DNA of 64,000 nucleotides from Thereva unica (Eukaryota > Arthropoda > Insecta > Diptera > Therevidae). Both the position numbers and the translations under genes were made by a program. The stretch covers positions 41,070,039-41,134,038 of the forward strand of contig OX465282.1 of assembly GCA_949987705.1 (NCBI GenBank), read 5' to 3'. Under the pieces are notes generated by a model. That model had not been told where the DNA came from. It saw only the letters and a list, made by a program, of their open reading frames with translations, and did not search any database. Of the stretch, positions 10,043 to 22,272 are shown in pieces; the stretch's first letter is position 1, and each line of letters begins with the position of its first letter.

Positions 10043-13000
10043 TTATAAAGGTACGGGGGGGTATTGAAGAAGGTGGTGATGAACCCTGCTTTTGAACTCT
10101 TGGATGTTGTAGAAGCTCGGAAAAACTGACTGCGAGATATTATTCCACAGTCGAGTTGTTCTATTTACAAACGAATTCATATCTTGTTGAGTGCGTGAAA
10201 GGGGGAGTTGCAGGTGGAGGGAATAAGACGAGTGGGCTAATCTGGTGTTACGGGTGTAGGATTGCCGTGGAGGCAGGAGAGCTTTTAGCTCGGAGGAACA
10301 GTCACTATGAAAGTAGCGATAAAATTTTGTCAGTGTTGCTACATTCCTACGGTGGCTCAAGGGGTCGATGGTGGAGCAGATGGTGTCGCCATCAATTAGT
10401 TTAAGGGCCCTTTTTTGGACCTTATCTAACCAGGCTAAGGTGGTTATTGGAGCGCCGCCCCAAACGATGGAGTTATATTCGAGAAGAGGCCGAATGTAGG
10501 AGGATTTATAAATAACAGCACGGGCCGATGGCTGGAGGAGGAACTTGCACCTCTTATGAAATACCAAGCACTGAGATACTTGTTTGGCGATTTGGAATAT
10601 GTGGTCATTCCATCGCAAGTCTTTGGCTAAAGTCACGCCTAAGATGTGTAGAGATGGGTCGGCCTTTAGTACCACGCCATCCACTTTCAAGGATGGTGAG
10701 GTGTTGATCTTTTCTTTGAAATAAGACAGTACTTGGTTTTGGTGGGGTTGAATTCAACACGATTTTTCTCTCCCCACTCTAGAATGAGTTCAATGTCATT
10801 ATTAATAGAGTTGAACATTAGTTCACGATCATCAAACCAGGGGCCGGTTCGTGTATGTAGAAAACGAAAATTTTTTTTCGTCTCGGGTTCGCGTAAGTTG
10901 AAAAAATTGAAAATTTTCGCCTGAAGCCGACGAAAGGCACTCGAAAGGTCTTGGGTTATCGAGTTCTTGCATTATTATGAGTAATAATTTTGAAATATTA
11001 AGTTAAACTTTTATAAATTTCATATGGTAATAATTTTTTAAAATTGTAAATCTTAATAGCACAAGCACAAGATTTCAAAAAAAGTTCCATTCAAAAAATG
11101 TAGATATTCTTTACAAAAATATTTTTTATTTTATTTTATTCAATCAACACAAAACAAGATTTATCAAACATTTATTTTTTGTTTACAAACTCAAAAAATG
11201 TGTTCTTGCAGAAATGTTTTTATTTTTATTTTATTGTTGTTGTTGTTCATTGTTAACTAGCAAGGGCTAGTGTACCCTATAAGGGTCCTTTAATGATCCG
11301 AGCCTTGCAGCTTAGTTAACCACGAATTTTTGATGTGAATTTTTATTTTATTCAATCACAACACAAAACAAGATGTAATTTAAAAAAAACACTGCTTGTT
11401 TATTCAAAAGAACAACAATAATACTTGAGCTATTGACAGTTTGTTCATAAAGTTGTATCTTTTTACAGCGGTTATTGTAACATTTTTCGTATTTGAATAT
11501 TGTGGTTTCTTTCGAAGGCACGAAAATTTTTCTTTCGACCTACGCGAACGCTAAAATTTTTAGCGACAAAATTTTTCGACTTCAAATTTTTTTCGACCCA
11601 GGATCTGGCATGAGTCTGTCCTGTATCGAAGCTGTACGAGTAACGTAGAGTACCGTCGTCAGCGAAGCTGAGAAGTGGGTTGGAGGGGACTGAAAGTAGG
11701 TCATTTATAAAAATGAGAAATAGGGCCGGTGATAAAATTGACCGCTGGGGGACTCCCGCAGAGATGGGGTGAGATTCAGATTTGACGCCGTCCAATACTA
11801 CCTTAATTGAACGGCCGGAAAGAAACTTTCAACCCACTTATACAGAAGCGAGTCAATTCCAATAGCTTGGAGTTTAGCTAACAAGGCTGAGTGCCATACT
11901 CTATCAAAAGCCTTGGAGATATCCAAAGCAACCAAACTGGATTCACCAGATCCATGCAAACTTTGATGGAGGTGCTCTGTAAGGCAAACTAAAAGATCAC
12001 CAGTGGATCTTTTTTGTCGGAAGCCGTATTGTTTGTCGTTGATAAGTTGGTTGGATTCTAGATATCCCATTAGCTTTTTGTTGATTATCGTCTCCATGGT
12101 TTTGCAGAGATTAGAAGTAATTGCTATTGGGCGGTAGTTGGAGGGGTCGCTGGAGTCACCTTTTTTCGGTATGGGCTGAACATGAGCAATTTTCCAAGAA
12201 TCTGGATAAACTCCGGAGAGGTATGATAGGGCAAAAAGTTTGCGCAGAGGTTTAGCCAAAGGTGAGGCGCATTGTTTTAAGACGATGGGGGGTATATTAT
12301 CGGGTCCAGTGGATTTATTGGCGTCGAGCTCTTTGAGACACGTGTACACCTCGCGAGTCCTGAAGAAAACCCTGGGCATTAAATGAGCATTGAGCTCGAG
12401 AACCGGGGGTAGCGTATTAGTTTCGGGTAGAGAAGAATTTGATGAAAACAGAGATGCTAGTAAATCGGCCTCCTTCTCATTGTGGATAAGTGAAGGAGTT
12501 GTGGATGAAGTGAAATTCTTCTTAATGGAGCTTACCAAGGACCAGAAGTTTTTGCTACCAGAAGTTGCGTTAAGGAGTTTACTTCTCAACTTGCTGTCAA
12601 ATGAATTTTTGACATTCCTGATGGTGACTTTACAGGAATTTCTAAGTTTTATATATTCTAGGCGGAGCGATTCACTCGGTAAACTCTTGTATGCTCGAAA
12701 GGCGGCTTCTTTGTTTCTAATTGCGTTCATACACTCCTGATTAAACCATCTGTTGGGCCTAGGCTTCACAGATTTGGTAGAATGAGGAATGAATAAATGC
12801 ATTCCTGCCTGAATGATCCTGGTGATACGGATAGCGACAGAGTTGTTTTTGGTTCGGAAACACTGGTACCAGTCAGTGGCTTGGAAATAATGAATAAGTC
12901 CCAGCTAATTGGCCTTCCCATAATGCCATACAGTTCTCCTGACTGGTTTGGGAGGGGTGGGAAATTCGAAAGGGAAGCTGGCACTGACTAAGCAGTGGTC

Positions 13001-13619
13001 CGAATTGCCGAGAGGTGAATCTACTTCGACGGAGTACCTCGCTGGATGTGAGGTAAGAAAAAGATCAAGGAGATAGGTTCCTTGATCAGAAACATCCGGG
13101 ACTGTCGTGGAATGATCCACAATTTGGTGTAAATTATTGGTGTCTGCAAAGAGCATTTGAGTAAGTCAGACGCTTTACATTGTGAACATTGAAATCACCC
13201 GCAACAATGATTTCACACTCAGGATTGGATGATAAGAATCCCGAGATCTGTTCAGAGATAACATCAAATGATGAAGTTGAAGCTTCGTTACTTATGTTAG
13301 GGCTTCTGTAAAGGAAGCAGAAGAATATGACGTGGCTTCGGAAGATGATTTTAATCCAAAGATAATTAAAATCTGAAGTCGTGCTTGAATATATTAAGTC
13401 ATTATCGGGTGATATTTGGGTTTCACTAAGTGCGAAGATTGGGGGTTTATAATTCAGTAAGTGGCACTCAACAAACGAGAAATTCGCATGAAGTCCACGA
13501 ATGTTACAGACGTCAATAGCAAAGCTTGACCTGTAACGGGACTTCGGTTGCGCGGGTTCAATCGCCACATTCTTAGAGATATTTTCCGGAATTACATTTG
13601 CCGCATCCATCAGAGGCAA
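10043..13619 (-). pseudogene. LINE ORF2 pseudogene, copy A (endonuclease + RT)
   Basis: Endonuclease at 13619-13134 (VCNIRGLHANFSFVECHLLN, SETQIS, IIVAGDFNVHN) and 13156-12905 (LDLFLTS, LGNSDHCLVSASF), separated by a frameshift near 13150. An in-frame TAG at 12905-12907 follows. The reading frame then runs through RT (KSTGPDNIPP, NYRPIAITSN, QYGFRQKRST, ALDISKAFDRVWH) to a one-base frameshift near 11815. The polymerase motif SFADDG follows at about 11655. The gene is then split by a 756-bp insertion (10842-11597) before the C-terminal part (10841-10043: HILGVTLAKDL, YIRPLLEYNSIVW). Family assignment is secure as a non-LTR RT; the clade is uncertain. Confidence 0.85.
10842..11597. mobile_element. 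Insertion in LINE RT, 5-bp CCAGG duplication (copy A)
   Basis: Interrupts the LINE just after the FADD motif and is flanked by CCAGG (10837-10841 and 11598-11602). Removing one CCAGG restores continuity between the two LINE parts. Ends are A/T-rich with cgaaaatttt motifs and only weak inverted similarity (gttcgcgta occurs near each end in opposite orientation). No transposase is visible. Type unknown. Confidence 0.6.
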
Positions 13620-13880
13620 TGAAATTTACCGCGTCAAAGTGTTATGCCTTTTGAGACGGGACAAATTTCATCGACCGTTAGATTTTGGCCGCGACACGTG
13701 CAGGTCCAAGAATCGAGTGAGGAAAGGGAGCAAGGGTACTTACTTGTGCGTCGGTCGCGAGTCTTGTCTAGTAAAGGGTGATGAAGCCTTGCCGTTACAC
13801 TGCGTCGATTGTGTTGTTGTTTTGTTTTTCTTTTTGTCAACACTTTTCCACTTCACTTTTTTGTGTTTTGTGAGATAAGA

Positions 13881-14467
13881 AATAAGATAAGTATACATAA
13901 ACTTCATCTAAAAGATGAGGAATAGCTAATGCGAAATTTGGAGAAGCCAGAAAAGACTGACTGTCGTGGCGGTGATAAAACACTAAAGCCAGAATATGAT
14001 TCATTAACTAAAATCAGAACTTTCCTGGAGGAAGGAATTCAGAAGTGAATTTAAGCGCAATTAAAAAAAAGCCATAACGTTAGTTCACTGATATATAATA
14101 TTATTCCTCCAAATAATATATAATATTATTCCTCCAAATAATATATAATATTATTCCCCCAATAACAAATTATGGTTTCACATTTTTCTTTAACTAGATT
14201 TTTTTTTTCAGTTTCTGTAGCTTATTTGCTAGAGGGAATAGAAACAGTGCAATTCTAAGGTAGATAGTCATGTTTTCTAATACAATTGATTGCAAATTAG
14301 TATTTAACTTTTATTTAAACTGCTTAATAATTTCTAAATCATCTGCGTGTAGCTATACTTTCTCTAAATGATGAATATGTACGTATGTAAAGAGCATAAT
14401 GATGAAGCTGTTGTTGCATAATTTTCAGCTTCCATTTTTTTCAATGATTTTTCTTGTTAAATTAATA
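13881..14467. repeat. Intergenic with 25-bp tandem repeats (copy A)
   Basis: Between the LINE 5' end and the hAT fragment. Includes three copies of a 25-bp unit containing ataatattattcctccaa at about 14090-14160. Copy B has two units and copy C three. Otherwise AT-rich with no gene. The motif ttaagcgcaatt plus ccataacgttag (14050-14090) has a relative downstream of Gypsy copy D (53318-53360). Confidence 0.7.
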
Positions 14468-14800
14468 TTACTCTATGCAGTTCATATTTTTCTTGTAAAA
14501 TATTAGTGATATCATTCCAATTATAAATAATAATAGATTTATACCCAACTTTTTAAAATATTTAACAAGCGTACTGCAGATACCGCATAATTCATTAACT
14601 GCAGTAATTTCCTCTATGGATTTGTCCAATGTATTGTTAAGCAAATGGTTTATACGACAAATATGATTGCATGAACGAAATGAAGCAACCATCTTTGAAC
14701 CCCTGTCTGTTACTACATAGACGTTATCATCGAGCTCGCAATTAAAATCATTTGCCAGATTACGTTTGAACTCTTCAGTGTTGTAGTAAATAATACACAT
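14468..14800 (-). pseudogene. hAT transposase fragment (copy A)
   Basis: A 110-residue remnant containing VYVVTDRGSKMVASF then CRINHLLNNTL. This matches the second catalytic-Asp region and the following Cys/His stretch of hAT (Hermes-like) transposases, which are usually about 600 residues. The N-terminal zinc finger, first Asp, dimerisation region and final Glu are missing. The C-terminal tail differs from copies B-D because A retains about 41 extra bases near 14475. The Gypsy LTR begins about 130 bp to the right. Confidence 0.65.
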
Positions 14801-14927
14801 TAAACAATTTTAAGGGGAAAATAAAAATTATATTTAGAAGGCCTGTGTTATCGGCCCCTTAGAAAAATTTTCATTGAATGAATGAACAACCCGTATATAA
14901 AAAAATGTTTTTAAAAACTATTTATAT

Positions 14928-15440
14928 TGTGATGATTTATGCGCCATCTGTTTGTCAAAAAGCATAACCAACGATTGTCGGTAACAACTCTGGTTGATGT
15001 CTGAACTAATGACTTATGTACTAAACTAAAATTGGAACGCTCGATAAGTGAAGACAACTTCAAGCTTCTGGACGAAAAGAAAAGAACATACCACTAGGCT
15101 CGAGAATAGGGACTCGAGAAGGTTCCAGAAGTTAAATAAAGGTGGAGCTTGGATATAAAAGCGGCTTGCAGGCGCTGAGAAAGTCAGTTTTGATTTGAAA
15201 GGCGATAAAAGTGTTCTAAAGTGAGAAACAGTAAAAAGTGGTGATTTAAAAGTGAACTATAAAGCGATAGATAGAGTTTAATAGTGCGGGTTATTAAATT
15301 AAAAGTGATTAGTGAACTGTAAGAATTGTGTTTGTAATTAAATTGTGTTTGGTTTGTAATAAATAAATTATTGTGTGGATAATTAAAAAGTGTATTCCTT
15401 AATTAATCCTACGAATCCGTTAAGCCGTAAAAACGTAACA
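14928..15440 (+). repeat. Gypsy 5' LTR (copy A)
   Basis: 513 bp, TGTGATGATT...AACGTAACA, with TG/CA ends. Nearly identical to the LTRs at 26042, 37682, 47062 and 52641. A TATA-like gatataaaagcgg lies at about 15153 and AATAAA downstream at about 15358. Preceded by the tttatat target and followed after two bases by the primer site. Confidence 0.92.
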
Positions 15441-15552
15441 ATTGGTGTCAGAAGTGGGATTAATTAAGAGATAAGTGAAATAAGTGAACTTGAACAATAA
15501 TTGTAACTGGAATTTAAATTTTGTGCGTGAGAAATAAGGACTTATTAATAAA

Positions 15553-16699
15553 ATGGGTCAAAAGTTAGTGGATTTGAGCACTGTGGAGTTGAAATGAGAA
15601 TTAAGTAAGCGCTCGTTGTCAACAGTGGGGGCTAAAAGTGCCCTAACCGCCCTGCTTCGAGAAGCTATGGTGAACGAAGGTAAGGATCCTGAAACCTACA
15701 TGTTTGAAGGCGAGGTAGAAGCAGAACCAGAAGAAGCGACAGTGAGTATGGCAGAACTTTTTAAAACATTGATGGTGATGAAAGAGGCGCAAGAACGGTC
15801 ATCAGCTGCGCAAGAGCTTGCATCGGCAGAGGTGAAGGAAGTGATCACGGCGAAAGTGTTGGCGTTAAAAGATGAACAGAAATTGTTAGCAGTAGCTCAT
15901 GAACGCTCGTTAGCAGAACTCAAAGAGTCTATGGAAGAACAGAGAAACCAGATGGAGCAGAAATTCGAACTAATGTCTCTCTCTGTTGACAAAAAGCTGG
16001 ATAACGTAAAGGAAAATGTAAGGAATGATCTGGAAAATCTCGAATCTTCCATCAAGGCAAATGTGAGGAATGATCTGGAAAATCTTGAATCTTCCATCAA
16101 GGCAAATGTAAGGAATGATCTGGATAATCTCGAAACTTCCATCAAGGCAAACGTAAGGAATGATCTAGGAAAACTCGAAATTGAACTAGAAACCGTCAGA
16201 GCCGATCTAGAAAGGGTAAAGATTCATCACCCAGTGACGGCATCTCACGAAGTCATCGGAGTTAGCAGCCTCCAACTTTCGACGGACAAAGCCCGTGGTC
16301 TACTTACAAGCTCCAATTCGAAGCAGCAGCAGCAGCAGGCAATTTCTGGACTGAGGGGGAAAAAGCAACGGCCTTAACGTTGTCACTAAGGGGCACAGCA
16401 GCAGAAATATTGCAGTCAATACCAGCAGAACATCGCAACAGCTACGGATTCTTAGTTCAAGCGCTGGAAATGAGTTACGGTGATCAACACATGCAAGAGG
16501 TTTATCGACTTCAACTTCGCAATCGACTTCAAAAGCCAGGAGAAACTTTACAACAACTATGCGCCGACATCGAGAGGTTAGTGCATCTGGCTTATCCTAG
16601 CTTCGGCCAAAACTACATCAACGAAGTAGCAAGAGAGGCTTTCCTTAACTCTTTTGCTGACCGAGATCTACAACAGGCAGCCAGATTGGCCGGAAAGAA
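15553..16699 (+). pseudogene. Gypsy gag, truncated (copy A)
   Basis: Starts ATGGGTCAAAAG. An in-frame TGA falls at codon 15 (15595), inside a SAP-like motif (ELSKRSLSTVGAKSALTALL after the stop). A coiled-coil region with four 15-residue repeats (NVRNDLENLESSIKA type, 16015-16194) follows. After a frameshift near 16270 the capsid begins (WSTYKLQFEA, GTAAEILQSIP, SYGFLVQALEMSYG). The gene is cut at 16699 by the tandem-duplication junction, before the zinc knuckle. Confidence 0.88.
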
Positions 16700-17241
16700 T
16701 GGGGGTCTTTAGTGGAGAAACATGTTCTACCTAATTTAACCCAGTTTTCTTGCCATTTTACACTGTTTATTTAAAAAAAATAATTACGTGATATTTGTCG
16801 AGATCCCCCCTCTCCCCACGTAAGATTTGGTGAGATTCTGCTCGACCCCCTCCCCCCCTAAACGGCTCACGTAATTTATGGACGACCCCTTTCCGTATTT
16901 TATTTGTTTTTATTGTTTTGTTGGAATGGAACTTTTCGATACGGAAAGATTTATTTTAAAAGCAGACCGGCGATTTTCCTCAGAGGAATATTCAGATAGG
17001 GTAAAAAAGAAATAGGGTGTACCCAATAGCGCCTTTTATTCCTTTTCAAACCTCTGATGCCTTTTTGCGACACAAATACCACAACATTTTTTCTTTGATT
17101 TCCATTTTAAAAATAACATCTGACATTGTGAGATGGCCGCCAATGTGAGATGGCCGCTGCATTTGGCAACTTGTAAAATTTGATGTAGCCATAGTTACGT
17201 TGCTGGCTACGCTGCCATGGCATCCTAATGTAATAGCGGCC
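16697..17241. mobile_element. Right halves of the two TIR elements (copy B)
   Basis: Repeat of 9240-9768 without the left ends. The nested element ends at 16889 (gacgacccc) and the outer element at 17241 (gcggcc) followed by TAA. A 17-bp tandem duplication of caatgtgagatggccgc is unique to B and C. Confidence 0.85.
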
Positions 17242-20200
17242 TAAAGCTCCAAACAATGTTATGTTTTACTTAGTTGAGAGGAGCATACATACCTCTAAAG
17301 ATTGATGAGTTAAAAAGAAAATTAGAACAATCAATATATTAGCTGGTAAAATAAAGTCCAATTAATTAACATTGAAATAACAATTTTTTTTATGTGGCAG
17401 TGCTAAGCTCAGGAGTCACCCTTTGTACTACCAGTCCGTCATGTCATTTGTCATGTCATGGTGCAATGTCTAGCAGTAAGCTTAGTACGGGAGGGAGGAT
17501 GGGGGAATAGGTTGATTATAAAGGTACGGGGGGGTATTGAAGAAGGTGGTGATGAACCCTGCTTTTGAACTCTTGGATGTTGTAGGAGCTCGGAAAAACT
17601 GACTGCGAGATATTATTCCACAGTCGAGTTGTTCTATTTACAAACGAATTCATATCTTGTTGAGTGCGTGAAAGGGGGAGTTGCAGGTGGAGGGAATAAG
17701 ACGAGTGGGCTAATCTGGTGTTACGGGTGTAGGATTGCCGTGGAGGCAGGAGAGCTTTTAGCTCGGAGGAACAGTCACTATGAAAGTAGCGATAAAATTT
17801 TGTCAGTGTTGCTACATTCCTACGGTGGCTCAAGGGGTCGATGGTGGAGCAGATGGTGTCGCCATCAATTAGTTTAAGGGCCCTTTTTTGGACCTTATCT
17901 AACCAGGCTAAGGTGGTTATTGGAGCGCCGCCCCAAACGATGGAGTTATATTCGAGAAGAGGCCGAATGTAGGAGGATTTATAAATAACAGCACGGGCCG
18001 ATGGCTGGAGGAGGAACTTGCACCTCTTATGAAATACCAAGCACTGAGATACTTGTTTGGCGATTTGGAATATGTGGTCATTCCATCGCAAGTCTTTGGC
18101 TAAAGTCACGCCTAAGATGTGTAGAGATGGGTCGGCCTTTAGTACCACGCCATCCACTTTCAAGGATGGTGAGGTGTTGATCTTTTCTTTGAAATAAGAC
18201 AGTACTTGGTTTTGGTGGGGTTGAATTCAACACGATTTTTCTCTCCCCACTCTAGAATGAGTTCAATGTCATTATTAATAGAGTTGAACATTAGTTCACG
18301 ATCATCAAACCAGGGGCCGGTTCGTGTATGTAGAAAACGAAAATTTTTTTTCGTCTCGGGTTCGCGTAAGTTGAAAAAATTGAAAATTTTCGCCTGAAGC
18401 CGACGAAAGGCACTCGAAAGGTCTTGGGTTATCGAGTTCTTGCATTATTATGAGTAATAATTTTGAAATATTAAGTTAAACTTTTATAAATTTCATATGG
18501 TAATAATTTTTTAAAATTGTAAATCTTAATAGCACAAGCACAAGATTTCAAAAAAAGTTCCATTCAAAAAATGTAGATTTTCTTTACAAAAATATTTTTT
18601 ACTAGCTGGAACCCTGTGCGCCTCGCTGCACAAATAAGCCAATAGTATGGCGTGCGCCAAAACAATTGGGAATCTCAAAATCGATGGGCACTGAGAGTCT
18701 CAAATCCCGGGATGCAAGTACATTCGTAAAGAAAAGTGTAACTCCGTTCGTTAAAAAACCCAAATCACTTGCTCATTTATATCCCTAATCACAATTCAGC
18801 GGTCTCACTGCCACACTTGTCGTGGTCAGATGCTATGAGGGAGTGTTTTTGCCCGTAAATGAATTTCGAAGAAGAAATTACAATGCACGCCCGCTTGAAC
18901 TTTATCCATACACGAAATTTTAATGGGTGTGAAATTGTCAGTTCGCCGCCTGTGCTTATATTTCCAATTCTTTTGGTACGCGCTATAGCTTCCGTTTATT
19001 TTGCAGTTGAGGTGATAAGAATTTTAATATACAGTAGGAGCCATTTTCGTATTTTTGATTCCGAATAATATCGATGCTATCGATTGAAATTTCGCTATTT
19101 GAAACGACCAAAAGTTGGTTTTTTCAATACTGTTCCATAGATGTGATGCTTTCAAGCATGCATCCGTTCAGCTCATTTGCAGGCTTTGATCGAAGTATAC
19201 CAGGCAAAGTTGAGCAAGTAGTGTCAGAGCGCCTACCATGGCTTAGGTTTCCCTCGGAAATCTTGAAAAGCCCTGTCATGCGCTTCGACCTATTTTTTAT
19301 AGGCTATGGTGCATTCGCTCCAAAATAATAATTTTGCACGGATGTGGCAATACGGGAGTTTTTACTGATGTTACATGTAGGTGTTTCTCTCTGGTTCAAA
19401 TTCAATAGGAACTTGGGTGCTCAATACACTAAACATCCACCATCAAGTAGCGTTGATGCAATTCCCGATGATGTCACACTTCACACTATGAATGGAGACA
19501 GTTAATACGTTCAATAAGCAACGTTTGGCAACATTGGGCGAACTTTTCAAACATTTAACGGCATGATAAAGAGTAATTTTTCCGTAAGAAATATGAACAA
19601 AAAAATATGTCCCATGCAAAATTATTGTATGTTGAAAAATCAAGCACCTTGAAATCTATGCAAATTTCCAGGTACCATAGCTCAAAAAGAAAAAGCGACG
19701 AACATCTGATTATTGAATTTGTCGTCTTTTTGGTTTCGAGACCTTTCATTTAAGCCATACATTGCTAAAATCAGGCACATGCAGGCGAAGTTACTTCAAT
19801 CCAAGTTCAGAGAACCGCGTCCTTCGCGATAAATCTGATTTTTTCAACAAAATTGTACGGCAACTATCCGTAAATAAACTCCGATCGATCTGAAACTTTG
19901 GAAATCGTATTTTTTTCGGAAAAAAACCAAAACAAAATGGATCTGACTTCTTTAGCAGAAATTTGAAGAGTACCTCCCATACAAAAGTTTCGGATTTTTC
20001 TATATCAGTACACTACAGCTACCCGAAGGTTTCGAGATAGCCTATATGTTATTCTGAAGTATGAGCTACATTATTGTAAAGTTTCATTAAAATCTATTCA
20101 GTAGTTTTTGCGTGAAAGAGTAACAAACATCCATACAAACATTCGCGTTTATAATATTAGTAAGATAGCCTATAGCAAAAAACCTGTGTGCGTTGCAAGG

Positions 20201-20629
20201 CTTTTAAATAAAAAAAAATTATGTGTGCGTTGTACGCGGTAGGAAAAAAAACCAATAAATCTGGAAAAAAATTCCCTCTTCCCAATCTTATCGGTGATTC
20301 AATTAGAACAGCGTTATGTATTCAAGTAGATGCATCTAAACATGTAACTTCTCGGTGAATTGGAATTTTAACTTTCTCTTTTCGGTTAGCCGTTACACTG
20401 CTCCCTTCTTACTCAGTATTCGTCCCGAACACAGCTTCCTCCAGGTCCCGTTTTTTCCGATCGAACTTTTTGGAAGCGATAGATGACATCGTTTAACCTC
20501 GTGATGACAATTTAGGGGCGCCCAAATTTGCAAACTTCGACTCTTTCTACCGTTTTTACTGTTTCTATACTGGTTAGAGGGAATTTTAGAAATTTACTAC
20601 ATTTCAGAATGTGGCTTGGGAAAATTCGT

Positions 20630-21120
20630 GCGTCATATTGGACCCGCAATTTTGAATTTATAAGCTTTGATCATAAATTCGTTGTTTGCCCTAAAAGCCC
20701 CCAGATACCGATTTTCATTGCAATCGGAATACAATTGGAAAGATTCGTCGGCCATATTGGCGCGGCCATTTTGAATTTATAAGTTTTGATCATAAATTCG
20801 TTATTTGCAACCTTAGAAACCCCTAGATATTCACTTTCATTGGAATCGGAATACAATTGGAAAAATTCGTCCGCCATTTTGAATTTATAAGTTTTGATCA
20901 TAAATTCGTTATTTGCAACCTTAAAATCCGCCAGATTTCGATTTTCATTGGAATCGGAACACAATTGGCAAATTCGTCGGCCATATTGGCACGGCCATTT
21001 TGAATTTATAAGTTTTGACCACAAATTCGTTATTAGCGACCTTAAAAACCTCTATATACCAACTTTCATTAAAATCGGAACACAATTTGCGTGGCCATTT
21101 TGAGTTTTCGGCGGCCATGT
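20630..21120. repeat. Tandem repeat, units of about 110-120 bp (copy B)
   Basis: gaatttataagttttgatca recurs at about 20654, 20773, 20881 and 21002 (spacings 119, 108, 121). Each unit has a ggccattttgaattt core, then ttcattggaatcgga. The core resembles the reverse complement of the 269-bp satellite motif attcaaaatggcggcc. No gene. Confidence 0.85.
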
Positions 21121-21272
21121 TGAATTTTTTTTATAAATTATAGCCTATATGTTATTCTGATATATGAGCTATATTATTGTAAAGTTTCATTAAAATCCAT
21201 TCAGTAGTTTTTGCGTGAAAGAGTAACAAACTTACATACAAACATTCACGTTCATAATATTAGTAAGATTAA

Positions 21273-22272
21273 CTTCCCAGTATAGGAAGTTATTGTAATC
21301 GGTCCGAAAATCGAAATCGAAAATTTCTACGTATTTTCATCTTTCAAGGTCCCAGGAGCATTTTAAGCAAAAAATTGGGAGGAAGTATGTGTGTGTGTGT
21401 GTATGTGCGTACGGATGTGGTCATTTTTTCCTGCACGATATCGTGCGAACCAAAACTGATATCGACTTCGTTGAGGTGTTGTTCGAAGCGTATTAACCGA
21501 AATATGATCTGAAAAGAATTTCATGAAATTCGGTCCAGCCGTTTTTTTGTTTGAGCGACGTAAGTGATTTTTGTACCTGCACGATATCGCCCGAACCACG
21601 AAAGATATTGACTTACTTGAGGTGCCGTTCGAAGCGTATTAGCGACTATATTATCTGAAAAGATTTTTATAATATTCGGTCCAGCGGTTTTTTGGTTTAA
21701 ATGACTTAAGTGATTTTTGTACCTGCACGATATCGCGCGAACTATAAAAGATATCGACTTAGTTGACGTGCCGTTCGAAAAGTATTAACCAAAATATGAT
21801 CTGAAAATATTTTCATAAAATTCGGTCGAGCCGTTTTTTTGTTTAAGCGGCGTAAGTGATTTTTGTACCTGCACGATGTGGCCCGAACCACCAAAGATAT
21901 TGACTTACTTGAGGTGCCGTTCGAAGCGTATTAGCGACAATATAATCTGAAAATATTTTTATAATATTCGGTCCAGCGGGTTTTTGGTTTAATTGACTTA
22001 AGTGATTTTTGTACCTGCACGATACCGCGCGAACTAAAAACTATATCGACTTCATTGAGGTGCCGAAAAACATTAATACATCAATTTTATATACATTTTC
22101 GTCATCCTAATCTTGTAAGTGCGCAAATTTAGTTTGACATTTTAACGAAAATATTGATAAACAATTGTGACAAATTCTCGGTATTATACATATATTCAAT
22201 ATTGCCTACTGTTCATTTATTATTAAAATATCCAATCATAATATTCAACATCCATCATACTGGGAAGTTGAT
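21273..22272. mobile_element. Element with 13-bp TIRs and 146-bp internal repeats (copy B)
   Basis: aacttcccagtat at about 21273 is matched by atactgggaagtt at 22258-22270. Inside are five units with an exact 146-bp period, anchored by cctgcacgat at 21430, 21576, 21722, 21868 and 22014. The first unit contains the perfect 14-bp palindrome gcacgatatcgtgc. A (GT)n tract lies near 21390. No ORF. Confidence 0.65.

Larger units (their letters stand above)
9911..13880 (-). mobile_element. Non-LTR retrotransposon (copy A), CR1/Jockey-like
   Basis: Minus-strand LINE. The 3' end is at about 9911, where the complement ends in a short A-run after cactgccacat. The 5' end is near 13880, with an untranslated leader. 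It encodes an APE-type endonuclease followed by reverse transcriptase, but the frame is broken. The same element recurs in copies B and C with the same position and orientation. The exact clade and the 5' boundary are inferred. Confidence 0.75.
9240..16696. repeat. Tandem segmental copy A (7.46 kb)
   Basis: Begins at gaatgggggtcttt inside the nested TIR element and ends inside the Gypsy gag at ccggaaagaa. Contents left to right: right halves of the two TIR elements, LINE pseudogene (minus), 25-bp repeats, hAT fragment, Gypsy LTR and partial gag. It lacks the 3.7-kb CTAG-ended insertion seen in B and C. It retains about 41 bp in the hAT fragment (near 14475) that B, C and D have lost. Confidence 0.93.

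Noticed and set aside
12390..12740. 116-residue plus-strand ORF, also at 23572 and 35187
   Set aside because: Antisense shadow of the LINE reverse transcriptase region.
19074..20782. Short ORFs conserved between copies B and C inside the CTAG-ended insertion
   Set aside because: Conservation reflects recent duplication; no motif, and C contains insertions that break them.
21430..22080. CRISPR-like regular repeats
   Set aside because: 146-bp units without spacers and in a eukaryotic TE context; an ordinary tandem array.
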